A stretch of 64,000 nucleotides of DNA, taken from positions 1-64,000 of the forward strand of contig NZ_QPLK01000015.1 of the NCBI RefSeq assembly GCF_003340565.1, read 5' to 3'. The translations under genes and the position numbers were made by a program. The stretch's first letter is position 1. Each line of letters starts with the position of its first letter. The notes beneath the pieces are model-generated. The model was not told where the DNA came from. It saw only the letters and a program-made list of their open reading frames with translations, and ran no database searches. Of the stretch, positions 11,345 to 20,123 are shown piece by piece. This DNA is from Rhodovulum sp. 12E13. GTDB taxonomy: Bacteria > Pseudomonadota > Alphaproteobacteria > Rhodobacterales > Rhodobacteraceae.

Positions 11345-11359
11345 GTTCTTAAAAAGTTC
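11345..11359 (+). promoter_or_regulatory. LexA (SOS) box, alphaproteobacterial type
   Basis: GTTC (11345-11348), seven A/T bases, GTTC (11356-11359): an exact match to the direct-repeat GTTC-N7-GTTC operator known for LexA of Alphaproteobacteria. It lies 52 bp upstream of a 40-codon gene. A second, imperfect GAAC-N7-CAAC arrangement is at 11383-11397. Confidence 0.72.
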
Positions 11360-11410
11360 TTTACAGGTCGCCCGCCATATGAGAACAAAGGGGCAACTCA
11401 GGCGAGGGAG

Positions 11411-11533
11411 ATGGCAATGCTCAACGATGTCAAGAGGATCGCTCTTTCGGGCCGCACGGCGGCCGACGCGCTCGGCGCCGTTGCCTTGATGGTGGCCCTC
11501 TATGCCGGGCTGCACCTGCCTGTCTTCGTCTGA
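11411..11533 (+). CDS. SOS-controlled 40-residue membrane peptide
   Basis: The peptide has a basic N-terminal part (MLNDVKRIALSGRTA) and one hydrophobic helix over about residues 18-40 ending at the C-terminus (LHLPVFV). The start is preceded by GCGAGGGAG, a usable ribosome binding site. A perfect LexA box lies just upstream and a strong terminator about 120 bp downstream, so it forms its own short transcript of roughly 280-300 nt. Size, topology and LexA control recall SOS-induced membrane peptides such as TisB, but there is no sequence evidence of homology and no antitoxin RNA is evident. Function unknown; role inferred from context only. Confidence 0.6.
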   Translation: MAMLNDVKRIALSGRTAADALGAVALMVALYAGLHLPVFV

Positions 11534-11656
11534 CCGGGTTTCTGCCTGCGGTCTGTCGTCCGGTCGCGCCGTGCCCCCAACCGCGGCGCCGCACCTGCCT
11601 GTCGTTCGCGCATGTCCCCGCGCGGAACGGTCGCCGGAGACGCAGATTCGCCACTT

Positions 11657-11694
11657 GCCGCCGCGGCCCCTCGGGCGCGGCGGCTTTTTCTTTT
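11657..11694 (+). terminator. Strong rho-independent terminator
   Basis: A GC-rich stem (GCCGCCGCGGCCC paired with GGGCGCGGCGGC, one bulged base, CTC loop) followed by TTTTTCTTTT. It ends the transcript of the small SOS-box gene; on the opposite strand no T-run follows. Confidence 0.85.
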
Positions 11695-11707
11695 GGATCT
11701 AAGTCGC

Positions 11708-12154
11708 TTACGCGGCCTTTTCGGCCTCGGCCAGCGCCTCGCAGGCGGCATCCCACGCCAGCAGGATCGAGGGATGGCGGTTGGCGAAGTCGCGGGCCGC
11801 GACAAGCGTCTCGAGCGCCTCGAACGGGGCAGCGGGTGGCGGGGCGCCGTGCTTGAGCATGGCCGCAAGAGCGTCGCGCGCGGCCTCGATCTCGGGCCGC
11901 GTGCGGCCGATCGCGTGACGCCCGAGCACCGAGGCGGAGGCCTGGCCGAGCGCGCAGGCGCGCACGTCCTGCGCGAAGTTGGCGATGCGGCCCTCCTGCA
12001 CCGTCAGGTCGACCGTCACCGTCGAGCCGCATTGCGGCGAGCGGCGGCGGGCGGTGGCCATGGGGCGCTCCAAGCGGCCGACATGGGGTATGTCGGCGGC
12101 GAGCGCGAGGATGCGCCCGGAATAGAGCTTGACGAGGTCGGTCTCGGTGGCCAT
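11708..12154 (-). CDS. NifU/IscU-like iron-sulfur cluster assembly scaffold protein
   Basis: A 148-residue NifU_N-type protein with Cys residues placed as in scaffold proteins: SPQCGSTV near residue 42, RACALGQAS near 86, and a third in WDAACEAL near 139. The family assembles [2Fe-2S]/[4Fe-4S] clusters transiently. The C-terminal Ala/Glu-rich end is unremarkable. This short form is common as a stand-alone gene in Rhodobacterales and is not next to a suf or isc operon here, so its partner cysteine desulfurase is elsewhere. It is divergent from hisI, 62 bp away. Confidence 0.88.
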   Translation of the reverse strand: MATETDLVKLYSGRILALAADIPHVGRLERPMATARRRSPQCGSTVTVDLTVQEGRIANFAQDVRACALGQASASVLGRHAIGRTRPEIEAARDALAAMLKHGAPPPAAPFEALETLVAARDFANRHPSILLAWDAACEALAEAEKAA

Positions 12155-12216
12155 GCGTCCCTCCCGCTTGCCCGCGAGAGAATAGGCGCGGGCGGCCCGA
12201 TTGGAAAGGAGCGCCC

Positions 12217-12597
12217 ATGCCTGAATCGCCGCACGGAGGCGTGTTCGATCCTGCGACGCTGGCCTGGGACGACCGCGGCCTGATCCCCGCCATCGCCCAG
12301 GACGCCAAGACGGGCGAGGTGCTGATGATGGCCTGGATGTCGGCCGAAAGCCTTCGTGCGACGCTTGAGACGGGGCGCGTAACCTACTGGTCTCGCTCCC
12401 GGAACGCCCTTTGGGAAAAGGGGGGCACCTCGGGCCACACCCAACGGCTGGTCGAGCTGCGGGTGGATTGCGACCGCGACTGCCTGCTGCTGCTGGTCGC
12501 GCAGACCGGCCCCGCCTGCCACACGATGCGGCGGACGTGCTTCTACACCTCGATCCGCGACGGGGCCGAGGTCGAGCTCATGGCGCCGGAAGCCTAG
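12217..12597 (+). CDS. hisI: Phosphoribosyl-AMP cyclohydrolase
   Basis: Zinc-dependent third step of histidine biosynthesis, opening the adenine ring of PR-AMP. The 126-residue single-domain form (not fused to HisE) carries the family motifs [25 protein letters not shown], and the metal-binding DCDRDCL and [11 protein letters not shown]. The ribosome binding site GGAAAGGAG lies 5-13 bases before the ATG. Its stop overlaps the stop of convergent gluQ by 4 bases. Confidence 0.97.
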   Translation: MPESPHGGVFDPATLAWDDRGLIPAIAQDAKTGEVLMMAWMSAESLRATLETGRVTYWSRSRNALWEKGGTSGHTQRLVELRVDCDRDCLLLLVAQTGPACHTMRRTCFYTSIRDGAEVELMAPEA

Positions 12598-13439
12598 AGG
12601 CCGACCGCGCGCCGCACGTCAAGCGGCGTCCAGCCCTCGGCGCGCAGGGTAGAGAGGGCACGGGCGTCGTCGCGCTTCGCCAGGCGTTTGCCGTGCTCGT
12701 CGCGGATCAGCCGATGGTGGTGATAGGCGGGGGTGGCCAGGCCCAGCAGGTGCTGAAGGACGACGTGAATCGCGGTCGCCTCGAACAGGTCTTCCCCGCG
12801 CACGACCTCGGTGATCCCCTGCGCAGCGTCGTCGACCACAACGGCGAGGTGGTAGGCGGCCGCCCCGTCGCGCCGGCGCAGCACCACGTCGCCAATCCCC
12901 TCGATCAGGGTTTCCGGCGCGACGCTCACGGTGCCAAGGGGTGCGCGGCCTGTCTCTGAAAATCTAATTTGGCCAAGATCTTCAACGGCGTTTCTCATGT
13001 TCAGCCGCAGGGCGCCGCCGGGCGGCACCGGCCCCGCCGCGTCGGCGCGGCACGTGCCGGGATAGATCAGCCCGTCGGGCCCGAGGAGCGGGGCGCCCTC
13101 CTGCGGGGCGCCGGCCGCGGCCTCGATGTCGCGGCGCGAACAGGTGCAGGGGTAGAGCAGGCCCGCCTCCCACAGCCGCGCGAGCGCGTCGTCATAGGCG
13201 CCGCTACGCTCCGACTGGCGCATGACCGGGCGGGGCCAGGTCAGGCCGAGCCACGCGAGATCCTCCGCGATCAGCGCCTCCCACTCGGGGCGGGCGCGAC
13301 TGCGGTCGAGATCCTCGATGCGCAGGAGCATCACGCCACCGGCGGCGTCGGCACGGGCGAAGGCGGTGAGCGCCGAGAAGGCATGGCCGAGATGCAGCGG
13401 CCCCGTGGGGCTGGGCGCGAAGCGCGTGACCGAGCTCAC
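12594..13439 (-). CDS. gluQ: Glutamyl-Q tRNA(Asp) synthetase
   Basis: A truncated paralogue of glutamyl-tRNA synthetase that glutamylates queuosine at the wobble position of tRNA-Asp. At 281 residues it has the catalytic domain only: [14 protein letters not shown] (HIGH-type motif, residues 6-19), the zinc-site cysteines CTC ... GTC near residues 98-130, and KRLAKRDD (KMSKS-type loop). The absence of the anticodon-binding domain separates it from GltX. It overlaps the upstream methyltransferase gene by 4 bases (ATGA), giving a translationally coupled trmFO-methyltransferase-gluQ cluster of tRNA-related genes. Confidence 0.93.
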   Translation of the reverse strand: MSSVTRFAPSPTGPLHLGHAFSALTAFARADAAGGVMLLRIEDLDRSRARPEWEALIAEDLAWLGLTWPRPVMRQSERSGAYDDALARLWEAGLLYPCTCSRRDIEAAAGAPQEGAPLLGPDGLIYPGTCRADAAGPVPPGGALRLNMRNAVEDLGQIRFSETGRAPLGTVSVAPETLIEGIGDVVLRRRDGAAAYHLAVVVDDAAQGITEVVRGEDLFEATAIHVVLQHLLGLATPAYHHHRLIRDEHGKRLAKRDDARALSTLRAEGWTPLDVRRAVGL

Positions 13440-14047
13440 GCCTTCTCGAAGACGTAGACCGTGGCGTTGAGGTCGCGCGCCGGCAGATGGTCGCCGTACT
13501 CCTCGAAGATCGGGCGCAGGCCGCCGTCTTCCAGGGCACGCAGGGCGGCGAGGTAGTCGTCATCCGCCAGCGCATGGTCGTTGAAGGAAAAGGCGAGGCG
13601 GCCGCCAGTGTCGAGCAGTCCGGCCATGTCGCCCAGGAGCGAGGCCGGCGCCGCGCCGGGGCTGACCACGCCGGCGGCGACGATGGCGCCGTAGTCGCCG
13701 GGATTGACAGGGAGCGGCGCGGCGGGGTCGGTCTGCCAGAGCCGGCCGTAGATCTGCTTGGCTTCTGCCTCCGCCAGCATCGCGGCCGACACATCGGTCC
13801 CGTCGACGAGGGTAAAGCCGTGGGACACCAGCGCCTGCCCGGACAGCCCCGTGCCGCAGCCGATGTCGAGTACGCGCGTCTCGAGCGATGTGTCGGTTCC
13901 CGCCAGCGCGGCAGCTATTCGGTCGGGCGTGGCATAGGAGGCCTCGGCGAGCTCGGACTCGTAGGTATCGGCCCATTCGTCATACAGCTCGACGACCGCG
14001 CGCGGCCCATCGGCCGCGTAGACCTCGTCCAGAAATCTCTTGTGCAT
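13436..14047 (-). CDS. Class I SAM-dependent methyltransferase
   Basis: A 203-residue Rossmann-fold methyltransferase with motif I VLDIGCGTGLSG, the acidic strand DGTDVS and a motif IV-like stretch. Relatives are often small-molecule or UbiE/Tam-like methyltransferases; the substrate cannot be told. The start is chosen at MHKRFLDEVY since upstream frame is antisense to trmFO. Its position between trmFO (51 bp) and gluQ (4-bp overlap) could suggest an RNA-linked role, but that is only inference from neighbours. Confidence 0.85.
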   Translation of the reverse strand: MHKRFLDEVYAADGPRAVVELYDEWADTYESELAEASYATPDRIAAALAGTDTSLETRVLDIGCGTGLSGQALVSHGFTLVDGTDVSAAMLAEAEAKQIYGRLWQTDPAAPLPVNPGDYGAIVAAGVVSPGAAPASLLGDMAGLLDTGGRLAFSFNDHALADDDYLAALRALEDGGLRPIFEEYGDHLPARDLNATVYVFEKA

Positions 14048-14097
14048 GGGAAAGCCCCTATCACGGACGCGCCGCGACAGAAACCCTTGCGCCCCGC

Positions 14098-15447
14098 TCA
14101 GGCCGCCGCCTGCCGGTCGGACGACAGCCAGCCCTGCCAGGCGGCCTTGGCGCGGTCGGTATAGGCGCGGTAGCGCTCGCGCCGGCCCTTGCGCCCGCCC
14201 TTCGCGTCGACCGGCGGGAACAGGCCGAAATTGACGTTCATCGGCTGGAACGTGCGGGCCTCGGCCCCCCCGGTGATGTGCGCGAGCAGGGCGCCGGTCG
14301 CGGTGACGTCGGGCACGGGCGGCAGGCTGCGGCCCTGCAGCTCGGCCGCGGCGAGGCGACCGGCCAGCAGCCCCATCGCCGCCGATTCGACGTAACCCTC
14401 GACGCCGGTGATCTGGCCGGCGAACCGGATGTGGGGCCGCGAGCGCAGCCGCATCTGGGCGTCGAGCAAAGTGGGCGAGTTGATGAAGGTGTTGCGGTGG
14501 ATACCGCCCAGCCGGGCGAAGCGCGCCTCTTCCAGCCCGGGGATCATGCGGAACACCTGCGTCTGCGCGCCGTAGCGCATCTTGGTCTGGAAGCCGACGA
14601 TGTTGTAGAGCGTGCCGAGCGCGTTGTCGCGGCGCAGCTGGACGACCGCCCATGGCTTCACGTCGGGTTGGTGCGGATTGGTCAGGCCGACCGGCTTCAT
14701 CGGGCCATGGCGCAGCGTTTCGCGGCCGCGTTCGGCCATCACCTCGATCGGCAGGCAGCCGTCGAAATACTGGGCCGTCTCGCCGGGCTTGAAGGTCGTC
14801 ACGTCGGCAGACAGCAAAGCGTCGACGAAGGCCTCGTACTGGTCGCGCGTCATCGGGCAGTTGATGTAGGCGGTGCGCTCGTCCTCGGTGTCGCCCTTGT
14901 CATAGCGCGACTGCCGCCACGCCACCCCCATGTCGATCGTGTCGGCGTAGACGATCGGCGCGATCGCGTCGAAGAAGGCGAGCGCCTGCTGCCCGGTCTC
15001 GGTGGCGATCGCCTCGGCCAGCGCGCCAGAGGTGAGCGGGCCGGTGGCGACGATGGCGGGCGCGTCGGGCAGGGCGGTGATCTCGCCCTCGACGACGCGC
15101 ACGTTGGGGTGGGCACGCAGCCGCCGCGTCACCTCGGCCGCGAAGGGCTCGCGGTCGACGGCGAGCGCGCCGCCGGCGGGCAGGGCATGGGCGTCGGCCG
15201 TGTTCATGATCAGGCCGCCCGCCGCCCGCATCTCCCAGTGGAGCTGGCCGACGGCGTTGGTTTCGTCGTCGTCCGAGCGGAAGGAGTTGGAACAGACCAT
15301 CTCGGCGAGGTCGCCCGTCTTGTGCGCGAAGGTGCCCACGCGGGGGCGCATCTCGTGCAGGACGACCGGCACGCCTGCCTCGGCCGCCTGCCACGCGGCC
15401 TCGGACCCGGCCATGCCCCCGCCCACGATGTGAAGCTCTCGTGTCAT
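14098..15447 (-). CDS. trmFO: Methylene-THF-tRNA (uracil-54-C5)-methyltransferase
   Basis: FAD- and folate-dependent enzyme that makes ribothymidine at T54 of tRNA, the alternative to SAM-dependent TrmA. At 449 residues it is full length, with an N-terminal dinucleotide-binding motif [14 protein letters not shown] and the conserved blocks [20 protein letters not shown] and [19 protein letters not shown]. The start fits the Rossmann strand; longer reading frame upstream has no family support. First gene of a cluster with a methyltransferase and gluQ. Confidence 0.97.
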   Translation of the reverse strand: MTRELHIVGGGMAGSEAAWQAAEAGVPVVLHEMRPRVGTFAHKTGDLAEMVCSNSFRSDDDETNAVGQLHWEMRAAGGLIMNTADAHALPAGGALAVDREPFAAEVTRRLRAHPNVRVVEGEITALPDAPAIVATGPLTSGALAEAIATETGQQALAFFDAIAPIVYADTIDMGVAWRQSRYDKGDTEDERTAYINCPMTRDQYEAFVDALLSADVTTFKPGETAQYFDGCLPIEVMAERGRETLRHGPMKPVGLTNPHQPDVKPWAVVQLRRDNALGTLYNIVGFQTKMRYGAQTQVFRMIPGLEEARFARLGGIHRNTFINSPTLLDAQMRLRSRPHIRFAGQITGVEGYVESAAMGLLAGRLAAAELQGRSLPPVPDVTATGALLAHITGGAEARTFQPMNVNFGLFPPVDAKGGRKGRRERYRAYTDRAKAAWQGWLSSDRQAAA

Positions 15448-15628
15448 GCAGCGGAGGTAGCGGCCAAAGCCCCGCCTGTGAAGCCCCGGTCTGCCGCCGC
15501 CGCGTATCGCGGCCTTGCGCACCCCGGTGCCCCGCCCCGGTGCCCCGCCCCGGTGACCGTGGCCGGTGGCCCGCCCCGACGCGAGCGCCACGCCCCGGGC
15601 CAGTGCGGCGGACGCGCCGCGACGCCCT

Positions 15629-15651
15629 GCTTCTTTCTGGTCCAAATACGC
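15629..15651 (+). repeat. Short 23-bp interspersed repeat
   Basis: It differs by a single base from the inverted copy at 34570-34592. It lies between the trmFO start and the acyltransferase stop, on the strand opposite to both. Confidence 0.65.
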
Positions 15652-15664
15652 ACGAGGCGCGCGC

Positions 15665-16654
15665 TCAGAGGCGCGAGCGGCGGCTGGGCAGCTCGGCGGG
15701 GTGCAGGCCCGGCTCCATCCCCTCGCCGCGGTTCCACTTCCGTTTCCAGCGGCGGTGCATCCAGAACCATTGCTCGGGATGGGCGCGGATTCGCGCCGAG
15801 ACGGCGTCGTTGTAGGCGCGTGTCATCTCGAGGGCGTCGGTGCGGGGCAGGGGCGCCTCGACCTCGACATCGAAGGACAGGCCGTCGGCGCGCCGCGTGC
15901 CGAAGACGCAGACCACCTCGGCCCCGGTGCGCAGCGCGATCTCGGCGGGGTGGGGAGAGGTCATGGCGGGGCGCCCGAGAAAGGGCAGCGCCACGCCCGT
16001 GCCGGTGTAGAGATCGTTGAGCATCATCGCCATGCCGCCGCGCTTGAGATGGGCGATCAGCCCCTTGGTGCCGGCGCGGCCCTGCGGAAAGATCGGGCCG
16101 CCGATCGCCTGCATCGTGGCGACGTAGTGACGGTTGACCAGCGCGTTGGCCATCGGCCTGTAGAGCCCGCCGATCACGTAGCCTTGCGCGACGAGGCAGG
16201 CGCGGGCCGCCTCGTAGTTGCCGAAATGCCCCGTCAGCAGCAGGACGGGCCGCCCCTCGTCTCGCGCCGCGGCGAGCGCCGGCAGGCCGGGGCCGGTTGG
16301 CACGACGCGGGCCATGCGCCGCGCGAGCTCGGTCGAGGAATAGTTCTCCATCAGAAGCCGCCCGGCCTGGCGGGCGGCGGCACGGGCGCGCTGCCGGCGG
16401 GCTGCGGCGGAGAGGTCGGGGTAAATGTAGGAGAGGTTCTCGTCGATTCGCGCGCCCATCCGCGTCAGCGGCGCCACGGCGCGGGCAAAGACCGCGCCGC
16501 CGAAGCGGATGCGCGCATCGTAGGGCAGTGTCCGCGCCACCCCCACGAGGGCGCGCAGCGCGAGATCCGCCGCCTGGTCGGCGGCATCGACACGCCCACC
16601 CTCGTTCTCGTCGGACGTCTGCGCGCCGCTGGCGGCGCCTGTCTGGTTTGCCAT
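15665..16654 (-). CDS. LpxL/HtrB-like lysophospholipid/lipid A acyltransferase
   Basis: A 329-residue member of the lipid A late acyltransferase family (LPLAT superfamily). It shows the HX4(D/E) catalytic motif as GHFGNYE, and further family blocks [24 protein letters not shown] and the C-terminal [12 protein letters not shown]. Such enzymes transfer a secondary acyl chain to lipid A at the inner membrane; no clear N-terminal membrane helix is seen. The first 30 residues are Asp/Glu/Ala rich and poorly conserved, so the exact start is uncertain. Confidence 0.88.
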   Translation of the reverse strand: MANQTGAASGAQTSDENEGGRVDAADQAADLALRALVGVARTLPYDARIRFGGAVFARAVAPLTRMGARIDENLSYIYPDLSAAARRQRARAAARQAGRLLMENYSSTELARRMARVVPTGPGLPALAAARDEGRPVLLLTGHFGNYEAARACLVAQGYVIGGLYRPMANALVNRHYVATMQAIGGPIFPQGRAGTKGLIAHLKRGGMAMMLNDLYTGTGVALPFLGRPAMTSPHPAEIALRTGAEVVCVFGTRRADGLSFDVEVEAPLPRTDALEMTRAYNDAVSARIRAHPEQWFWMHRRWKRKWNRGEGMEPGLHPAELPSRRSRL

Positions 16655-16957
16655 GTCCCTCTCCCGGCCGCGCAGGGGTAGGCCGGGGCCGCCGCGGGGG
16701 CAAGGGCAGGCGGGATCTCGACGGCATCGGCAGCGCGGTGCGCAGACGTCGGGCGAGAGCGTGCCGAGGCGACACGGGGGCGGGCTTGCAGGGGGCGAAA
16801 CCGGAGAGGCCGGGAGCGGACGCGACGGAGGGCCACCCGCGGTGCCGGCGTAGGGTGCTATCCGGCGAAACGGCACGTCCAGGGGTGCCGGCGCGACGCC
16901 TGCCCGGGGCGGCCCCAACGCCCGAAGCGGCATCCGCGCCGGGAGAGGGGCGGGGCC
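16655..16957. other. Intergenic stretch without a recognisable gene
   Basis: About 300 bp between the acyltransferase start and the fliG stop. I see no frame with a ribosome binding site, no tRNA and no clean terminator; it is GC-rich and contains short G-runs only. Confidence 0.6.
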
Positions 16958-18016
16958 TCAGCCCTCCTCGGCCACGAGCAGCAGTTCGCCCGCGTCGATC
17001 ATGCGGCGGATCTCGGCGATGATGACCGCCATCGCCTCTTCGCCGGCATCGGTCGTGGGCGGGTCGGCCTCGGCCATCTCTTCGCGCAGGCCCTCGGCCA
17101 TGCGCTTCGACATGTTGTCGAGCACGTAATCGCGGGCCGGCACGAGATCGTCGGACTGGCCGGCATAGGCGAGCGCGGTGCGCAGCGTGTCGGGATCGAT
17201 CGCCTTGACGATGCGTGCCACATCGCGCCCGGCGATGCGGGTGCGGATGTTGGCGAAGGTGAAGATGGCACGGCGCACCTCGGCGGCGAACTCGGAATCC
17301 TGTTCCTCCAGACCCTCGAGCACGTCGTCGCGGGTCGTGGTGCGGGCGGCGTTGAGGATGTCGCCCACCTTCTGCACCGGGCCGTCGGGGAAGGCGCGCA
17401 CCGGCTCGGCGTCGAGCTGGCCGGCGAGCGCAAGGCCGATCCGGCGCACCGTGTCGGGGTCGACCGCGCCCGTCTTGGAGATGGCGTAGGACAGCTCGCG
17501 CGCCCGTGGGCCCGGCAGCAGCGCGAGCAGTTCGGCCGCGCGCTTGGTCTCCAGCTTGGCGAGCAGGACGGCGCCGACCTCGGTGCTCTCCTCCTCGAGC
17601 ACGGGGACGAGTCGCTCGGCCGAGAGGCCGGCGATCCGCTCCCACGGGTCGCCCTTGGCGGCGACACCGGCCTCGCGGCGCAGCCTCGCGGCCGTGGCGG
17701 GCGAGAGGTGATCCTCGAGCAGGCCGAGCGCGCCGGCCAGCCCGCCGGGAAAGTGCAGGCCGATCGAGTCGAGCTCGTCGGCGAACTCCTCGACCACGGC
17801 GCGCAGCGTGTCGCGGTCGATCCGGCGCATGGCGGCGAGCTGCGCGGTCAGCTCTCTCTGCATCTCGTCGGGCATCCGGTCGAGCGGCAGCTGCGCGCCC
17901 TCGGCGATCAGCAGGCGTACGATCACGGCGGCCTTCTGCTTCCGCGTGAGGGGGGCCGGCACGCCGTCGGGCGCGGCGGGGTCGGGAAGGGCGAGCGAGG
18001 GCAGATCCGACGGCAA
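16958..18016 (-). CDS. fliG: Flagellar motor switch protein FliG
   Basis: C-ring protein that couples the stator to rotor rotation and, with FliM/FliN, sets direction. It has 352 residues: the N-terminal LTRKQKAAVIVRLL, middle ARM-like repeats, and the C-terminal torque domain with the conserved family run FANIRTRIAGRDVARIVKAID, DLVPARDYVLDNMSKR and EIRRMIDAGEL. Charged residues at the torque helix are kept. No other flagellar gene is in the window, so this copy is outside a flagellar cluster. An 8-bp-arm palindrome lies upstream. Confidence 0.9.
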   Translation of the reverse strand: MPSDLPSLALPDPAAPDGVPAPLTRKQKAAVIVRLLIAEGAQLPLDRMPDEMQRELTAQLAAMRRIDRDTLRAVVEEFADELDSIGLHFPGGLAGALGLLEDHLSPATAARLRREAGVAAKGDPWERIAGLSAERLVPVLEEESTEVGAVLLAKLETKRAAELLALLPGPRARELSYAISKTGAVDPDTVRRIGLALAGQLDAEPVRAFPDGPVQKVGDILNAARTTTRDDVLEGLEEQDSEFAAEVRRAIFTFANIRTRIAGRDVARIVKAIDPDTLRTALAYAGQSDDLVPARDYVLDNMSKRMAEGLREEMAEADPPTTDAGEEAMAVIIAEIRRMIDAGELLLVAEEG

Positions 18017-18069
18017 GGCGACGCTCCGGGCGGTGGTCGCCCCTTGCTAGAGGGCCGGGCTTAACAGAG

Positions 18070-18087
18070 GGTTGGCAGGTGCCAACC
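18070..18087. promoter_or_regulatory. Perfect palindrome upstream of fliG
   Basis: GGTTGGCA-GG-TGCCAACC, 8-bp arms with a 2-bp centre, 54 bp before the fliG start. It has operator-like symmetry; no matching sigma-54 -12 element is present. Confidence 0.35.
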
Positions 18088-18240
18088 TGCCGCAGCGGAA
18101 CACGCCTTGACGAAGTCGCGGGTCGTGGTGGTCGCGGCCGGGCCGGGCCGCAAGCTCGGGGAATTCCGGCTGCATCCGGGTTGGCAGGCCGTGGCCGGCA
18201 GTGCGGTGGCCGCCCGGCCGCGCCGGTGTGTTCGCGGCCC

Positions 18241-18304
18241 GGACTGGTCGCGGCCCGGACTGGTCGCGGCCCGGACTGGTCGCGGCCCGGACTGGTCGCG
18301 GCGC
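18241..18304. repeat. 16-bp tandem repeat, four units
   Basis: Three identical units of GGACTGGTCGCGGCCC (from 18241, 18257 and 18273) plus a fourth with one change at its end, preceded by a partial unit ending at 18240. It lies in a 350-bp gene-free gap between fliG and a small exported protein gene; apart from this repeat, a hairpin and the palindrome near fliG I see nothing else there. Confidence 0.9.
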
Positions 18305-18313
18305 GGAACGGAC

Positions 18314-18343
18314 GCGCCCCGCCGGAGCCGACCGGCGGGGCGC
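18314..18343 (-). terminator. 12-bp perfect hairpin, possible terminator
   Basis: Arms 18314-18325 and 18332-18343 pair perfectly around a 6-base loop. It stands about 25 bp past the stop of the small exported peptide gene, but only a weak T-containing tail (GTCCGTTCC) follows on that strand. Confidence 0.5.
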
Positions 18344-18366
18344 TGGAAAGACTCGGTCGTGTGGCC

Positions 18367-18534
18367 TTACGACGTGGCCTGCGTCACGCAGGTGCCCGAC
18401 GGCGCGTCGTAGGTCTGACCCTCCGGGCAGGTCGAGGCCGTCGAGGCCGGCGTCTTGTCCCAGCTGCACTGGGCGAAGCCCATCGTCGGCATCACGGCGA
18501 GGGCAAGGGCCACGGCAGTCGCTTTCAGCTTCAT
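18367..18534 (-). CDS. Small exported cysteine-containing peptide of 55 residues
   Basis: It has a clear Sec signal peptide (MKLKATAVALALAVMPTMGFAQ, likely cleaved after FA-Q or FAQ), leaving a mature peptide of about 33 residues with three cysteines: CSWDK, TCPEGQ and TCVT. The C..G.....G.C pattern resembles the end of small chitin-binding-like exported proteins, but similarity is too short to assign. GGGAGCGACCC precedes the ATG. It is downstream of purB on the same strand with 166 bp between. Function unknown; periplasmic location likely. Confidence 0.72.
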   Translation of the reverse strand: MKLKATAVALALAVMPTMGFAQCSWDKTPASTASTCPEGQTYDAPSGTCVTQATS

Positions 18535-18700
18535 GGGTCGCTCCCGTTCTGTTGGCATGATGGAGGGTAGCACGCCCGCGGCACCTGCCAAGAAAGAATC
18601 TTGCTGCAGGTGCATGTCAACCGTAACGCGCGTTCAGCGACCGCCCGCTTTGCGGGCGTTTCGCCCCATGACCGGGCGCATCCTGCGCCTCGCCGCGCGG

Positions 18701-20005
18701 TCACTCCGGAAAGACGCGGGCGAAGATCGTGTCGACGTGGCGCAGGTGGGGGCCGATGTCGCACAGCGCGGCGAGTTCGGGGCCGGTGAACGCCGCGCTC
18801 ACCTGCGGATCGGCCGAGATCTCGGTCAGGAAGTCGCCGCCCCCCTCCCAGACCCGCATCGCCGCGCCCTGCACCGCCGAATAGGCCGCCTCGCGCGACA
18901 GCCCCTTCTGCGTCAGCGCCAGCAGCACCTGCTGCGAGTGGATCAGCCCGCGCGTCGCCTCGAGGTTGCGCTTCATGTTCTCGGGGTAGATCACGAGCTG
19001 CTCGACCACCTGCGCCATCCGGTGGAGCGCGAAGTCGAGCGTCACGGTCGCGTCGGGGCCGATCACGCGCTCCACCGAGGAATGCGAGATGTCGCGCTCG
19101 TGCCAGAGCGCCACGTTCTCGAGCGCCGGGACCACCGCCGAGCGGACGAGGCGCGCGAGGCCGGTCACGTTCTCGGTCAGCACCGGGTTGCGCTTGTGCG
19201 GCATGGCCGAGGAGCCCTTCTGCCCCTTGGCGAAGAACTCCTCGGCCTCGCGAAGCTCGGTGCGCTGCATGTGGCGGATCTCGATGGCGATGTTTTCCAG
19301 CGAGGAGGCCACGACGCCGAGCGTTGCGAAGAACATCGCGTGCCGGTCGCGCGGGATCACCTGGGTCGAGATCGGCTCGGGCACGAGGCCCATCCGGTCG
19401 CAGACATGCTCTTCGACCGCCGGGTCGATGTTGGCGAAGGTGCCGACGGCGCCCGAGATCGCGCCGGTCGCAACCTCGGCGCGGGCGTCGCGCAGACGCG
19501 ACAGCGCCCGGTCCATCTCGGCGAAAAAGCGCGCGAGGGTGAGGCCCATCGTGGTCGGCTCGGCGTGGATGCCGTGCGAGCGGCCGATGCGCACGGTATG
19601 GCGGTGCTCGAAGGCGCGGGCGCGCAGCGCGGCGAGCAGCCGCTCGGTGCCGGCGATCAGCAGGTCGGCGGCGCGGGTGAGCTGGACGTTGAAGCAGGTG
19701 TCGAGCACGTCCGACGAGGTCATCCCCTGGTGGACGAAGCGCGCCTCGTCGGGGCCGACGATCTCGCCCAGATGGGTGAGAAAGGCGATCACGTCGTGCC
19801 GCGTCTCGCGCTCGATCGCGTCGATGCGAGCCACGTCGAACTCGGCGTCCTTCGCCCGCCACACCGCCTCGGCGTTCGCCTTCGGGATCACGCCGAGTTC
19901 GGCCTGCGCGTCGCAGGCATGGGCCTCGATCTCGAACCAGATGCGGAACTTCGCCTCGGGCGACCAGATCGCGACCATCTCGGGGCGGGAATAGCGGGGG
20001 ATCAT
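18701..20005 (-). CDS. purB: Adenylosuccinate lyase
   Basis: Catalyses two beta-eliminations in purine synthesis: SAICAR to AICAR, and adenylosuccinate to AMP. The 434 residues carry the fumarase/aspartase superfamily signature SSAMPHKRNP in the flexible loop (catalytic Ser), the TSSDVLDTC segment, and RIGRSHGIHAEPTTMG with the catalytic His. The start MIPRYSRPEM is standard. A promoter with 17-bp spacing lies just upstream. The other purine gene in the window, purF, is far away. Confidence 0.97.
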   Translation of the reverse strand: MIPRYSRPEMVAIWSPEAKFRIWFEIEAHACDAQAELGVIPKANAEAVWRAKDAEFDVARIDAIERETRHDVIAFLTHLGEIVGPDEARFVHQGMTSSDVLDTCFNVQLTRAADLLIAGTERLLAALRARAFEHRHTVRIGRSHGIHAEPTTMGLTLARFFAEMDRALSRLRDARAEVATGAISGAVGTFANIDPAVEEHVCDRMGLVPEPISTQVIPRDRHAMFFATLGVVASSLENIAIEIRHMQRTELREAEEFFAKGQKGSSAMPHKRNPVLTENVTGLARLVRSAVVPALENVALWHERDISHSSVERVIGPDATVTLDFALHRMAQVVEQLVIYPENMKRNLEATRGLIHSQQVLLALTQKGLSREAAYSAVQGAAMRVWEGGGDFLTEISADPQVSAAFTGPELAALCDIGPHLRHVDTIFARVFPE

Positions 20006-20034
20006 GGCGCGCCTCTTTTCTTGCTGCGGCGTCG

Positions 20035-20063
20035 CTCCTAGACCGGGGGCGCGGGCACGTCCA
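20035..20063 (-). promoter_or_regulatory. Putative purB promoter
   Basis: Minus-strand TGGACG, 17 bases, TAGGAG, ending 30 bases before the purB start. Confidence 0.45.
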
Positions 20064-20089
20064 GCGCCGCGCGGGTGGAGAGGGCGGAT

Positions 20090-20123
20090 GCCTCCGGCGG
20101 GGATATTTTGAGCAAGAAGAAGC
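20090..20123 (-). repeat. Interspersed repeat, core part
   Basis: The 34-bp core (GCCTCCGGCGGGGATATTTT then GAAGAAGC) matches the core of the longer copies at 24602-24683 and 23605-23685. Here it sits on the 5' end of the DUF6314 gene and appears to provide its start codon. Confidence 0.8.

Noticed and set aside
11708-14047. A tRNA-modification island made of hisI, gluQ, the methyltransferase and trmFO
   Set aside because: hisI is on the opposite strand and belongs to histidine synthesis; only trmFO, the methyltransferase and gluQ are co-directional, and the methyltransferase's RNA role is unproven.
18230-18304. CRISPR-like array
   Set aside because: The 16-bp units are directly adjacent without spacers; it is a simple tandem repeat.
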